From: Tetradesmus obliquus
Taxonomy: Eukaryota > Chlorophyta > Chlorophyceae > Sphaeropleales > Scenedesmaceae
Assembly: GCA_030272155.1 (NCBI GenBank)
Contig: CP126202.1
Coordinates: forward strand, 4,299,501-4,363,500
Length of the DNA: 64,000 nt
Direction: 5' to 3'
Shown here: piece after piece, positions 1 through 11,221 of the stretch
How the letters are laid out: each line of letters begins with the position of its first letter
How positions within the stretch are numbered: position 1 is the stretch's first letter
Position numbers and translations under genes: made by a program
Notes under the pieces: generated by a model
Databases searched by the model: none
Told to the model about the DNA's origin: nothing
Seen by the model: the letters and a program-made list of their open reading frames with translations, nothing else

Positions 1-2680
1 GGTGTTCAGCAAGCATGAGCCAGTGCGGCAGTCAGTGCTGGACAGCTGGCACATCCTGCACCTGCACGACAAGCAGGTCAAGCAGCAGGTGCGCCTTCAG
101 ACTGGTGTAATGTGCTGCATGACTTGCGCGTTGATACCTGCCAGGCACCAGCTTGCCGGGGTATGCGGCAGGAGCCTGCATACATGCCCTGCCGCGGCCG
201 ACGCCTGCAACGATCGCTGTATTCACACTTTGTGGGAACCTGACCCGTGGTGTTGGTTTTGTATACCTCTGAAGTGCTGCTGCTCTTGCTGCTGCTGCTG
301 CTGCTGCTGCTGGTGATCGCCAGCTGGAGGAGCTGCTCACACAGGTCATCCCAGGCAGCAGCCTGTCTGAGCTGACAGCACTGGAGTGCATCATCGCCTC
401 GCTGCTGCAGCAGGGCAAGCTGGCAGCCAGCACAGCGTCAGTGATGTATGGCCTGATGGTGCGCAACATCTGCGAGTACTACACACAGCTGGAGCAGCTG
501 CCGGCAGCTGCCCTGCTGCCCCCTCTAGATGCTGCTGCTGCTGCTGGTGGTGATGACAGTGAGGATCGCATGGAGACAGATGGCGAAGCACAGGATGCTG
601 CAGCAACGCCAGGCTCTGCAGCGACAGCAGCGGCTGCTACAGCAGCCGTGCTGCGCAGGACGCTGCGGCACTACTTCACGCTGCTGTCCATGCTGACAGC
701 TGCGCAGCCATCGCTGCTGGAATCGCAGTATGTGCCTGCGCTTCTGGAGATTGGCTTCTCACTCAAGCTTGCGGTGAGTGCTGGGCAGCCACAGACTGTA
801 GCAACCTGCCGCCTCTGTCAGAATTCCTGTTGAAACATGCTACCACACCAGCTGCAAGATAAGAACTCTTGCTGGGATGTGAAGAATGCATTGATGAGCT
901 GTGGCTGGCTGCCATCCTTTTGAACTGCAGGATGTCTGGGCAGCAAAGCACTTTACCTCACACATGTTGCCATGATGTTGCGTTGCAAGCAACCTTCCCT
1001 TTCTGCCTTTGTGTTGCTCTCACTATCACCATCTGAACTGCAGGATGCCTGGGTAGCACGCCACGCCTGCCTGGCCCTGCGCTATGCAGCAGTGCACCTG
1101 ACACCCTCCAGCAGTATCCAAGCAGCAGCGGTTACGCCAGCAGGCACACTGGGAGGAGCATCAGCAGCCAGCAGTGCCAGCAGCAGCCTGCCAGGCTCCG
1201 GCAGGGATGCCATAGAGCCGCAGCAGCTGCAGCAGGTGCTGGCAGCACTGGTGCGGCTGCTGGTTGCAACGCCGCCACCTGGCATGGCAGCCAACTGGCC
1301 ATCTGCTGCTGAGGCTGCTATTGCTGCGCTGTATGCGCTGAGCCCGCAGCCCCAGGAGCTTCTGGCGGCTGTGCTGCAAGCAATGTTTGTGCGCTGCAAG
1401 CCAGGTGCGCGGGCGGCGCTTGCTTCATGTTGTACACCTGACTAGCATAGCAGGCCCTGGTCTGTTTGCCTGTGCAACATTGCTTGCTACAATACTGTAT
1501 TGTGGATGAGCATGGTTAGTAATTGCCCTCTTGTGCTGCGCTTCGGCTGGCACTTTCTGGATGCATCCAGTGACGTTTTCATCTGCCGCCTCATATGCGC
1601 TGTGTTGTGTACTGCTGCGCAGGTGGCAGCAGCAGCTCTGACGCTACCGTAGGCGGCTTCTCTGCAGCTGCGCTGGCGCGCTTCTTCTTTGCCCTCGGCC
1701 GCGTAGCATTACAGCACCTGCTGTGCATTGAGCAGATCGGCAAGTCCATCCGTGCTGTGCGCCTAGCTGGCGACAGGTTCGCTGCAGAAGCGGCAGAGAA
1801 GCAGCGAGAGGCGACTGCTGCAGCAGCAGCTGTAGGAGCTGGCAGGAAGAGCAGCGCGCGCGGACCTGCGCAGCAGCAGCAGCAGCAGCAGGACAACGAC
1901 ATTGGGGCGCTGCTGGGTGCTGGTTCTGTTGCTGCTGATGCTGAGCTGGACTCCTTGGCAGAGGCAGCAGAGGCGCAGGTGTGGTTGCTGCTGATTGCTG
2001 TGATTGGAGAGCAGCGCTGCATGCAGCCATGCAGCCACTGCGCAGTTGGTGATTCCGTCTCGTGTGGAGTCCAAGTAGTTCGCATTACTGCTGCCCTTGA
2101 TGACAACTACTGCTGGTTTACACCTGTTATATGAACCAGCATTGCACCAATGTACTAGTGGTGCTGCACAGAGGCTCTAGGTTCCTGGCATCGTACGCCA
2201 CTTGCTCAGAGCGGGCGTAACAACCTGACACCTGCATGTCTTTGTCTGTGATACTGTGTGTTGACCCACAGGTCATGTCAGCGCAGCAGTTGCTGGGCCA
2301 GTTTGGCCAGGTGCTGTCTCGCTTCTGCCACTTCAAGGCGTTGCTGTCAGCGCCTCAGGACCTGCAGGCTGCTGCACTGCTGGCGCTGACACAGCTCATG
2401 GCAGTGGACGGGCAGTTCTGCAGCGACAACGCAGCGGTGATGTTCACACTGCTGCTGGAAAGGTGAGCTCATGCAAAGCTAGGTCACATGAGTGCTACGC
2501 ACATGTGCACAGACAAGCCTACATCCTGGAAGGTCCTTCGCCGGCCAGATACTCTACCTGCCGTACATATGTGTCTCCATGCACCCGTGGCATCGCGTTT
2601 GCTCCACTTCTTGTGCAGTAGCAGTGCCTGCAATTAAGTCGATCTGCTCCTGCTACCGCTGCTGCTATTGCTGCTGCTAC

Positions 2681-2722
<42 letters not shown>

Positions 2723-5700
2723 AGGAGCGTGAGCAGCGCCATCCGCATCAACATGGTGGTGGCACTGGCTGACCTGGCCAGCCGCTTCCCCAATGTGCTG
2801 GAGCCATGGACCAGCCGCATCTACGAGACACTCGAGGGTGAGGTGCAGCAGCGCACAGCGTGCAGCAGCAGCTGCTGCTACATCTTGACGTGATTAGCAG
2901 GTGTACAAGCGCGAGTGGCGTCCATACTGCTGCACACAGCTGTTGTCGGCAATATATGATGTGTTAGGCCTCTGTCCGCTACAAGCTGGCCCGGCTTGCA
3001 TAGCACTGCCATGAGCTCTGCTGATCTGGCCAGCCGCTTCCCCAACGTGCTGGAGCCATGGACCAGCCGCATCTACGCGACACTCGAGGGTGAGACGCAG
3101 CAGCGCACAGTAGGCGGCAGCAGCAGCTGCTGCTACATCTATACATGATCAGCAGGTGTACAAGCGCGAGTGGCGTCCATACTGCTGCACATAGCTGTTG
3201 TCTGCAACACATGATGTGCTAGGCCTCTGTCCGCTGCAAGCTGACCAGGCTTGCATAGTACTGCCATTAGCGCTGGCTGACCTGGCCAGCCGCTTCCCTA
3301 ATGTGCTGGAGCCATGGACCAGCCGCATATACGAGACACTCGAGGGTGAGGTGCAGCAGCAGACCAGCATGCAGCAGCAGCAGCAGCGGCGTGCCAGCGA
3401 GCTCAGCGGGTGCACGCCTCACTCGCGGCGCTGCGCGCAGCAATTTTTCACCAAACATGATGTGCTGGACGCTGTGTCCCGCTTCGCAGACACAGACCTA
3501 GCTTGCATGGCGCTGCAGTTATCCCTGCTGGTGTCGGATGCAATTGAGGCAGTGAATGCTGCACTGTACAATGGGCAAATGGTGGTTCACCATACACATG
3601 GTAAGGCAAATTCCCACGCTGCTGCTGCTGCTGCTGCAGACCCTGAGCCTGCCGTGAAGCTGTCCGCGCTGTCCAGCCTGACACACCTGGTGTTCCTCAA
3701 TCTTCAACACCCAACTCATGAGTGCTGCTGCTGCTGCTGCTGCTGCTGCAGATCCTGAGCCTGCCATGAAGCTGGCAGCGCTGTCCAGCCTGACGCACCT
3801 GGTGCTCCTCAACACCCCGCTCATGAGTGCCGCTGCTGCTGCTGCTGCTGCTGCTTGCAGACCCTGAGCCTGCTGTGAAGCTGGCTGCACTGTCCAGCCT
3901 GACGCACCTGGTGCTTTTCAACACAACACTCATGAGTGCTGCTGCTACTGCTTCCCCTGCAGACCCTGAGCCTGCCGTGAAGCTGGCTGCACTGTCCAGC
4001 CTGACGCACCTGGTGCTTTTTAACACCCCGCTCATGAGTGCTGCGGCTGCTGCTGCTGCTGCTGCGGCTGTTTGCAGACCCTGAGCCTGCCGTGAAGCTG
4101 GCTGCACTGTCCAGCCTGACGCACCTGGTGCTGGGCGGCATGGTGAAGGCCAAGGGCAATGTGGCCAAGGTGGCGGCGCTGCTGGTGGACGATGAGCAGG
4201 GTGAGTTGTTTGACTCAGCAGTGGGGCAGCGCTGCCTGCCCTTGCAAGGCTTGATTTGGGGTGCATGAGTGCTTGTCTCAAGGGTTTCAGCCGACCAGAT
4301 TTGCTGATGTGTGGTGGGTGCCAGGGTGGCGGCACTGCTGGTGGACGACGAGCAGGGTGAGTGAGCACGGTGTGCAGCAGCAACGCGCAGCAAGTGGTGC
4401 TGCCTGCACATGCAGGGCTGATGATGGGGCACACATGCATGTTCTGAGGGTTTTGATCGTCATGTGTTCCTTGAGCCAGTAAGGCTTGACAGGACAATGC
4501 CAGGCTGAGTGTGATTACGATGCAGCTGCGTGTGCAGGAAGATGCAAGCACTGCTCTGGCGGCTTTTCACAGCTGTTGACGTATGCAGTGGTTGTCTTAT
4601 GCCTCCTGTTCATTGTGGAGTGTTCCTCCTCCATGTCATTTCCTACATCCCTGGCCCTTGCGCACCACATCCCGTGTGCCACACCCTGCAGAGATCACCG
4701 AGCGCGCAGCACTGTTTTCGAGTCGTTGGCCAAGCCCCGCAGCTGAACAACTTTTAGCGCATGCACTTTTGCCTCATTCATCCTGTGATGTGGCGTCCTG
4801 CAGAGATCACCGAGCGCGCAGCGCTGTTCTTTGAGTCGCTGGCCAAGACCGGCAGCGGCAGCAGCACGCGCGCCGCCTCGGCGGCTGCCGGCGCCTCTGC
4901 TGCCAACCCGGTGTACAACCTGCTGCCTGACTGCCTGAGCAAGCTGCTGGAGAATGACAAGCTGAGGGAGGAGCAGCTGCAGGCCATCCTTGCTGTGCTG
5001 CTGGCATACGTCAAGGTGAGGATGCGGCAGCTGCACTTGCCGCACGTGATTGCCCAAACACGTTGATGTGTACAGGTGACAGCCGCATGGCAGCACAGCC
5101 AGATGTGTGCAAGCTTGAGCTGACACCAGCACACCAGCAAGCCCTTTGTTCATCTACAAACCTTGGCACTCCAACATTTGTGCTCCTCGCGTGCATGCAT
5201 GCACATGTGTTCTGCAGGACAAGCAGGCAGAGTCCTTGAAGGAGCGGCTGGTGGGCCGGCTGGCGCTTGGTGGGCCGCGCGAGTGGCGCACTGTGGCCTG
5301 GTGCATCGGGCAGTTGGGATACAGTGAGAAGGGCATGCGGCGCATCATCGAGCTGACCCCCAGCTACAGGCACGCGCTGGCAGAGCAGCAGGTGGGCGGA
5401 GTAAGGGTGCTGCTGATATGTGATTTGTGCTGCTGATGTTCTGGGTGCATCATGGGCAGCTGGGCTGCAGTGAGAAGGGCATGCGGCGCATCATTGAGCT
5501 GACCCCCAGCTACAGGCATGCGCTTGCAGAGCAGCAGGTGGTCATACTGAGGTTACGCGTCCAGTAGCACGTAATGCAGCTGAGGTTGCGAAGGGCAATG
5601 ATTGCTGGCGAATAATTTGTGTTGAAGGAGTTTCATATGCAGCACTGTGCAGCAGCATCGCATGCCGCCTGATGTGTTGCAAGTGTTTGATTCGGCAGCT

Positions 5701-7343
5701 GGGCTACAGTGAGAAGGGCATGCGGCACATCACAAAGCTTACCCCCAGCCACAAGCATGCGCTGGCAGAGCAGCAGGTGGGAGGAGGATGGGTGCTTCTG
5801 TTGTGTGGTATGTGCTGCTGATATGTTCTGGGTGCATCGGGCAGCTGGGCCACAGTGAGAAGGGCATGCGGCGCATCATCGAGCTGACCCCTGGCTACAG
5901 GCATGCGCTGGCAGAGCAGCAGGTGGGCAGACTGAGGATATGCGTCCAGTAGCATGTCATGCAGCTGAGGTTGCGAAGGGCGATGATTGCTGGTGAAGAA
6001 TGTGTGCTGGAGTGGCATAGGCAGCACTGTGCAGCAGCATCACATGCCGCCTGATGTGTTGGAAGTGTGGATTGGGCAGCTGGACTGCAGTGAGAAAGGC
6101 ATGCAGCGCATCATCAAGCTCACCCCCAGCTACAGGCATGCGCTGGCAGAGCAGCAGGTGGGAGGAGTTGAATGGGGCAGCAGGCGGGGTGCGGCTGTGC
6201 TGCTTTGACATGCACCGCTATGTGTGCATTGCGATTTTACGTAGCTGTGAATGCAGTCTGCGCCAGGTAGCAGCTGCTGTTTTGCAATGACTAGGTAGGC
6301 GATGTGAACCTGCTTGCTTGCTCGTCTGTGCTGCGGCTGCCGCTGTGCAGGTGTTTGACGTGTTCATGGCCCTGGCAGAGAAGGCTCGCCGCAGCACTGG
6401 GGCCACCAAAGCAGCAGCAGCAGCAGCTGTGCCGGAGAGCGGCAGCCAGCTTGGCGGCGTAGCTGGCGACTTGCGCACAGCAGTGGAGGACTGGGTGGCA
6501 GACCTGCAGGCATCCAGGCAGGCTGCAGTGGAGGCAGCAGAGGTGGAGGCAGCAGAGGAAGCTCGGCGTCAGCAGCAGCAGCAGCAGCAGCAGGAAGACG
6601 CTGATGCAGCTGGCGATGCATCTGAGGAGGCGGATGCAGCTGTAGCACAGCAAAGTGAGGACGAGGGTGACAGCATGCAGACAGAGGCAGCAGCTGGTGA
6701 CGCAGCAGCAGCAGCTGCTGCTGCTGCAGAGGAGGAGGGCCCTGCAGCAGAGGATGATGATGGTGCAGCAGCCGATCAGATTGTGCTGCTGCAGTCGCAA
6801 GCTGCTGCTGCTGCTTCAGATGATGAGGCAGAAGAGGCTGCTGAAACAGCCAGGCGGCGGCAGCAGCAGGTGGAGGCGCGGCTGCAGCGCCTCAGCATTG
6901 CAACAGGCAGCGGCAGTGCAAGGCCCAGCTCAGCTGCTGCTGCAACTGCACGAGGCAGAGCAGGCACTAGAGCGAGCCGCAGCTCAGCAGCAGCGCCAGG
7001 AGCGGCTGGCAAGCGCCAGCCGGCTGCCACAGCAAGGCGCAGGGGCTCCAAGGCCGCTGCAGGGAAGGAGAGCGAGTCAGACAGCAGCAGCAGCAGCAGC
7101 AGCGATGATGATGAAGATGACGAGGGCAGCAGCAGCGGCGAAGATGACACTGCAGCGGGTGACAAGCAGCCGCAGCGTGTGCCTGCAGCTGGCAGGGGCA
7201 AGGCTGCTGGTGCCAGCAGCAGGAGAGTGACAGCAACAGCAGCAGAGGGTGGCACCAAACGTGCCACCCGCCACAGCAGCGCTGTGACGCCCGCAGAACA
7301 AGCACGGTTTGTAGACTTCAGCGGCAGTGAAGATGACGATTAG
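1..7343 (+). CDS. CAPD2: Condensin complex subunit 1 (CAP-D2), C-terminal part
   Basis: HEAT-repeat subunit of condensin I, which compacts chromosomes in mitosis. The 5' end lies outside the window. My exon model is 1-88, 324-773, 1044-1404, 1623-1978, 2272-2462, 2725-2837, 4078-4200, 4804-5015, 5218-5391 and 6351-7343; all junctions are GT-AG and the lengths sum to 1,020 codons including the TAG stop, which supports the model. Diagnostic condensin D2 stretches are NMVVALADLASRFPNVLEPW (exon 6), DPEPAVKLAALSSLTHLVL followed by GGMVKAKGN (exon 7), ITERAALFFESLAK and VYNLLPDCLSKLLEND (exon 8), and REWRTVAWCIGQLGYSEKG (exon 9). The last exon codes for a 330-residue acidic, Ala/Gln/Ser-rich tail with basic patches, ending FVDFSGSEDDD. 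Exons 6, 7, 8 and 9 each have extra partial copies beside them. Family assignment is firm; use of the extra copies is unknown. Confidence 0.92.
921..1060 (+). repeat. Duplicated acceptor of condensin exon 3
   Basis: The 24 bases around the exon 3 acceptor (GAACTGCAG then GATGCCTGGG, about 1035-1058) have an earlier near copy at about 927-950. The earlier copy keeps a usable AG but leads into non-coding sequence. Confidence 0.6.
2757..3346 (+). repeat. Three-copy tandem array of condensin exon 6 plus intron
   Basis: The 3' part of exon 6 (ADLASRFPNVLEPWTSRIYE) recurs at about 2765-2837, 3018-3088 and 3275-3346, each followed by the same GTGAG donor. The intron between copies is also duplicated (about 2899-3009 matches 3153-3267). 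The unit is about 250-260 bp. Only copy 1 has the full 5' half of the exon with its acceptor. The copies differ by scattered substitutions. Confidence 0.93.
3640..4137 (+). repeat. Five-copy tandem array of condensin exon 7
   Basis: The exon start coding DPEPAVKLAALSSLTHLVL recurs with acceptors just before 3640, 3752, 3861, 3963 and 4078 (unit about 102-115 bp). Four copies end after ~55 bases in CAACACCCC..CTCATGAGTGC and then run into (CTG)n leading to the next acceptor. Only the fifth continues through the full exon to its donor at 4200. The spliced phase works from any acceptor, but only the last copy gives the conserved GGMVKAKGN continuation. Confidence 0.95.
4166..4362 (+). repeat. 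Duplicated 3' end of condensin exon 7
   Basis: The segment coding KVAALLVDDEQ plus its donor (about 4168-4206) is repeated at about 4324-4362 with a few substitutions. The second copy keeps the GTGAG donor but has no evident acceptor. Confidence 0.85.
4688..4860 (+). repeat. Duplicated start of condensin exon 8
   Basis: A copy of the exon 8 start (CAG then AGATCACCGAGCGCGCAG) lies at about 4688-4740, ahead of the complete exon that starts at 4804. The earlier copy is out of frame after ~35 bases and soon meets a stop, so it looks like a decoy. Confidence 0.85.
5308..6163 (+). repeat. Five-copy nested array of condensin exon 9 3' half
   Basis: The segment coding GQLGYSEKGMRRIIELTPSY with its donor GTGGG recurs near 5308, 5454, 5695, 5846 and 6075. 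Spacers alternate between two types: copy 1-2 matches copy 3-4 (a short spacer with GTTCTGGGTGCATC) and copy 2-3 matches copy 4-5 (a long spacer with GTCCAGTAGCA). A two-copy unit was therefore itself duplicated. Copies 1 and 4 differ at about 6 of 88 bases by eye. Confidence 0.93.
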
Positions 7344-7535
7344 TGAAGCAGCAGTACCAGCAGTATGGCTACCCTGCTGCCAAAGTTCTATGGTGTACAA
7401 GTATGTTGTCATCTACTGCACGTAATGTACGTAAGCAGAGCCTGCTCGTGATCGAGCAGCAGGGGCATATTTTCCCCTCTGAGGAGGATATGCATCATGC
7501 CCTACTCAGGCCTGCAACTGCGCGCAATAGGTCCA

Positions 7536-7540
7536 TGTAA
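7536..7540 (+). promoter_or_regulatory. Candidate poly(A) signal of the condensin gene
   Basis: TGTAA, the usual polyadenylation signal in chlorophyte algae, lies about 193 bases after the condensin stop codon. It is the first such match in the downstream sequence I noticed. Confidence 0.5.
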
Positions 7541-8014
7541 TGCGCATATGTTTGACACAATTGCCATCAAGTCACTCCCACACGGGTCACTCCGCCAGGA
7601 GCAACAACTAGCCTCCAGAAACTGCAACGCTGCAACAGCTCAATATCTTGAGCTATGAAATAGGTGCTGGATCAGTCAATGGCTAGCAGTTGCAGTGTTC
7701 TCCGGCCTCTGCAGATGTGCCTGCTGGCCAACATACCAATGTCAAATGTGTCAACACATATGGCACACCACACTGTCATATGCTGCCCACACAATGATAG
7801 CCCACAGGCAGCAGCAGGCTGCTGCTGGTGCCGCTGCAAGCCCAGCTGGCCAAGATTGGTGCTGTGCTTATTGCCGGTGCTGATCTGCTTGTAAGTGGCC
7901 CACCAAGAAAAGTCTGTGGATAATCCCTTGATTAGCAGCAAGCGCATCGTGCAGCCTGGCACATATGACCCAGGTGAGCCAGCTTCAGCAGCTCTGTAGG
8001 TGTCTACCCAAAAG

Positions 8015-8056
8015 AGTCCAGCCACATGACATGCCAGTCCAGCCACATGACATGCC
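8015..8056. repeat. Two exact 21-bp tandem repeats
   Basis: A 21-base unit beginning AGTCCAGCCACATGAC occurs twice head to tail without a gap or change. Confidence 0.9.
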
Positions 8057-8520
8057 AGGTTCAGAGACGCCCACACCAGTTAAATGACCAGCCCTGTTGG
8101 AGCCATGGCAGCTACATCTATACGTGCCTTTGATGCACTGCTGTTGGCTTATCCATCGTCTGATCAGTGTGTATGTTTGGTGTGCTGCAACCTGCGATTG
8201 CATGGTGTGCTGAATTGTGGCAGGCCAGCGTGCTCGGGTCACAAGCCACCTGTGCTGTGGCAAAACAGCCCCTGACAGTGCTGCACATGCGGCACTTCTA
8301 AATTGCTGAGCAAACCTGCTGGAACATTGCCCATGCAGATCCTTGCCAGGACAACACTTGCTCAGGCCGCGGTACATGTATGCAAGGCGAAGGCTGCATA
8401 TGTAAACATCCTTACTTCAATGGTGCTAAGGGACGATGCGAGGATTCAGGTGAGCATGCCCTGCCACAAGCGCATGGCGCCATGGCCGGCCTGTGCCAGG
8501 CTGACTTGGTTTCCAGCACT

Positions 8521-8606
8521 GTGCTAGTGTTAAGCACGTAAATGTGGCTAATTAATAGGACCCTGGTGCTAGTGTTGTGCACGTGTCTAATCAATAGGAT
8601 CTGTGC
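8521..8606. repeat. Two diverged ~43-bp tandem repeats
   Basis: GTGCTAGTGTTAAGCACGT leading to CTAATTAATAGGA is followed by a similar unit GTGCTAGTGTTGTGCACGT leading to CTAATCAATAGGA. The copies have diverged. Confidence 0.75.
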
Positions 8607-8712
8607 GCCTGCAGTCGCGGCTGCGCACAAACAGCTGAAAGTTGACATGCCAACGTGCGGGAGCTGCGGAAACGGCAGTGGGCGCAGCGGATCATGGCAT
8701 CTGTAGTATTGT

Positions 8713-8887
8713 AACGTGACGGGGTCTATAGGCCGGAATCGAGGCTCACAGGCATCGCCTTTTGGGGTATCGTTACATTGGTAGCTGATTGGGTTGGAAC
8801 GCTACCTCGAGGGGGAGGTATGTAACGTGACGGGGTCTATAGGCCGGAATCGAGGCTCACAGGCATCGCCTTTTGGGGTATCGTTAC
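8713..8887. repeat. Doubled ~66-bp element with GTAACG/CGTTAC ends
   Basis: A ~66-base unit starting GTAACGTGACGGGGTC and ending GGTATCGTTAC occurs at about 8713-8778 and again at 8822-8887, identical as far as I can read. The ends of each copy form a 6-bp inverted repeat (GTAACG/CGTTAC). A ~43-bp spacer separates them. Identity of the copies suggests a recent event; whether this is a tiny mobile element or a local duplication is open. Confidence 0.8.
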
Positions 8888-9134
8888 AAGTATGTGCGCT
8901 GTAAAGGGAACTTGTTGAATACATGCTGATGCATGGAGTGGGTTCTTCGAGAATTTGCTTGTAATGGACCCTTGTAGAAAACACAAAAGGACTCCTTTGT
9001 TAAGATAACACACACCGCAAAATGGCCTTGCACCATCAGCTACCCAGTATGTTGCAGTGATCACTGCCTTCATGAAGGCTTGTCTTCTGGTACCAGGCTG
9101 TTGACAACGCGTGACAAACATGTTGTGCACCCTG

Positions 9135-10008
9135 TGCCTTGCAGACCTTGGGGTTTGTGCACCGTACGAGCCACGCTTGACTGGGATCTGGGGGAGGATG
9201 TAACTCCCAGCGGTCCTGTGAGCCTGGAATGCCTGCAGTTCATGTGGAGCTCAAACGTGGGATGCCCCAATGCTGCTTATAAGTAATTACATTCGTGAGG
9301 CTGCACGGAGCAGCCCGTGAAACAACCTTCCATACGTTGATGCGCTTGACATCATGGACACACTGGCCACGGATGCTGCTTACTACTTTGATTATCCAAA
9401 CGAAGAGGAATATGCCATGGCAGCTGCAGCATGCTACGGCATCAACCGCTATGCGCCAGCTGGTGAAGAGCCAACAGGGCCGGCGTTAAAACAGGCTCTC
9501 GACCCCCAACCCTATTTTGGGCAGTGCCCGCCTGGGGAATTCATAACCAGCATCAGCATGGCCACTGGCAACCCATTGTTGGTGGCCAAGTGTAGCGACG
9601 GTACAATGTTAAGTGACGGTGTGGGGCAGATGGAGGAAAACGATCTTACAGAAGAAGTTGACCTCCCGCAGGGCTTTGACAAATCTCAAGTTCTGGGTAA
9701 CGTAGAAGATCCTTCCAGCTATAACGTTGATGTTTCTGCTGGGTGACTGCCTGGTTGGCAATGATCGGCCGAGGGTTTGCTCTTGATCGTCGTGCTCGAT
9801 GGACTGGTGTGTATGATTGGGATACTCAAAACGCCTTCACCAAATACATCAACATCCAGTGCCAGAAGGACGAGGTTGCAGTGGGCTTGTACGGCTTGAT
9901 GTTCAACAACATCAGCGGGTGGGGAAGAAGTGCATTAGTACAAGGCACCATGGGGCTGATATGCCAGACTCGTGAGTTGATGGCAGCAACCACACCCTGG
10001 GCCCTGTG
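9135..10008 (+). CDS. Cysteine-containing protein of unknown function, possibly secreted
   Basis: Unrecognised gene. Three coding stretches share style and strand: about 9145-9282 (VRATLDWDLGEDVTPSGPVS, then CLQF, MWSSNVGC), 9354-9746 (MDTLATDAAYYFDYPNEEEY, QCPPGEFITSISM, KCSDGTML) and 9743-10008 (GVYDWDTQNAF, INIQCQKDEVAVGLYG, GLICQT, then TGA). The pattern C-x2-GE-x-I, later C-x-DGT, and C-x-KDE-x-AVGLYG closing with a Cys recalls secreted beta-prism proteins of the VMO-I or jacalin type, but this is inference. The first stretch ends in a possible donor (ATAA then GTAATT). How the second and third frames join is unclear: a very short intron or a frameshift at about 9743-9775. Codon use is less CAG-rich than in its neighbours. 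No signal peptide was identified. Confidence 0.45.
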
Positions 10009-11021
10009 AAGGGCCCGTGCCTCAATGCAGCAACTGCAGCAGTGTGTCATTCCGACGTTCAACACCGGCTGGAGTCGGCTGGTGGCCCTGTTCTACTATT
10101 TACGTACTATTAGCGAGGCTTTTTCAAAAGCCTGTGCGGTTGCCAGGTACTAATGCCAACGACAGCATCGCTTATATGACGTTGGCCAGGCAGCATCATG
10201 GGTGCTGTGCTGGACAAGGAAGCTTGAACAAAAAAGTGCCAGTGTCTTCGTTGCCATGCGCAGAAGCTGATGCACAATCGGCGACACACCCTCCTAGTAT
10301 GCAATCCCAGTCCGTCTGGGCAATATATTGGTGCTTCAAGACTTGAATGGTATACTAATGCTTGCTGGCCGTTTGTCAGTTCACATGCTTCGGGTGCACA
10401 GCTGTGTTAGCCTTGCATGGGGCATTGTATCAAACACTGCTCTGTGCTGTGTCATGTGGCATGCATGGTGTGGCGTGGCATGCGATGTAGCATGGTGCTG
10501 CGTCATGGACGTGTCGTCCGCCTATGACACTGTTGGCACAGGATACAGCTCAGCACAGCGCCGGTGCTCATGATGGTACAGTGGAGACCGCTTGGCACAG
10601 TGTCTGCTGTTTGTGCTTGACTTGCTCCAGAATGTGCTCCATTATGAATTGCTGCGGTTGTTATTCTTGCTCACCAGGTTGGCCTTCAGGCCAGATGAGC
10701 CCTGAATAAGCCCATTCGCGAGTGTTCCTTTTGCCCACCTGCAATTCATACTATGACAGTTAGTAGTTAGAGCTGCTGTGTAACACGGTGTGTGCTGTTC
10801 GCCCCTTGTTGATTCGGAGTTTGCTCGAGGGCCTCATAACGTGACGAACAGAGCTTGCTGTGGTGTAGGGTTTTGTGGCTGTCGGCCTACTGAAATTTCT
10901 TAATCCATGTTGGGTTCCTTTGTGGATGGGGCAGTGCCCTTACTCTGCTTGTTAGTCAATGATGGTCATGTGTCATGCAGCGTGTGGCGTGGCATGCGCG
11001 CTGCGGCATGTGCATGGCATG
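10009..11021. other. Spacer, no gene seen
   Basis: Only short open frames without recognisable similarity. A TGTAA at about 10766-10770 could serve the upstream gene but lies ~760 bases away. Confidence 0.45.
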
Positions 11022-11213
<192 letters not shown>

Positions 11214-11221
11214 GTTACCAT

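Larger units (their letters stand above)
7541..9070. other. Intergenic region without a supported gene
   Basis: I see only short open frames without recognisable protein similarity. The stretch holds the small tandem repeats and the doubled ~66-bp element listed separately. Confidence 0.5.

Noticed and set aside
2899-3000. Open stretch reading VYKREWRPYCCTQLLSAIYD as an extra condensin exon
   Set aside because: It lies in the duplicated intron, has no match to condensin order, and exon 6 to exon 7 joins properly without it.
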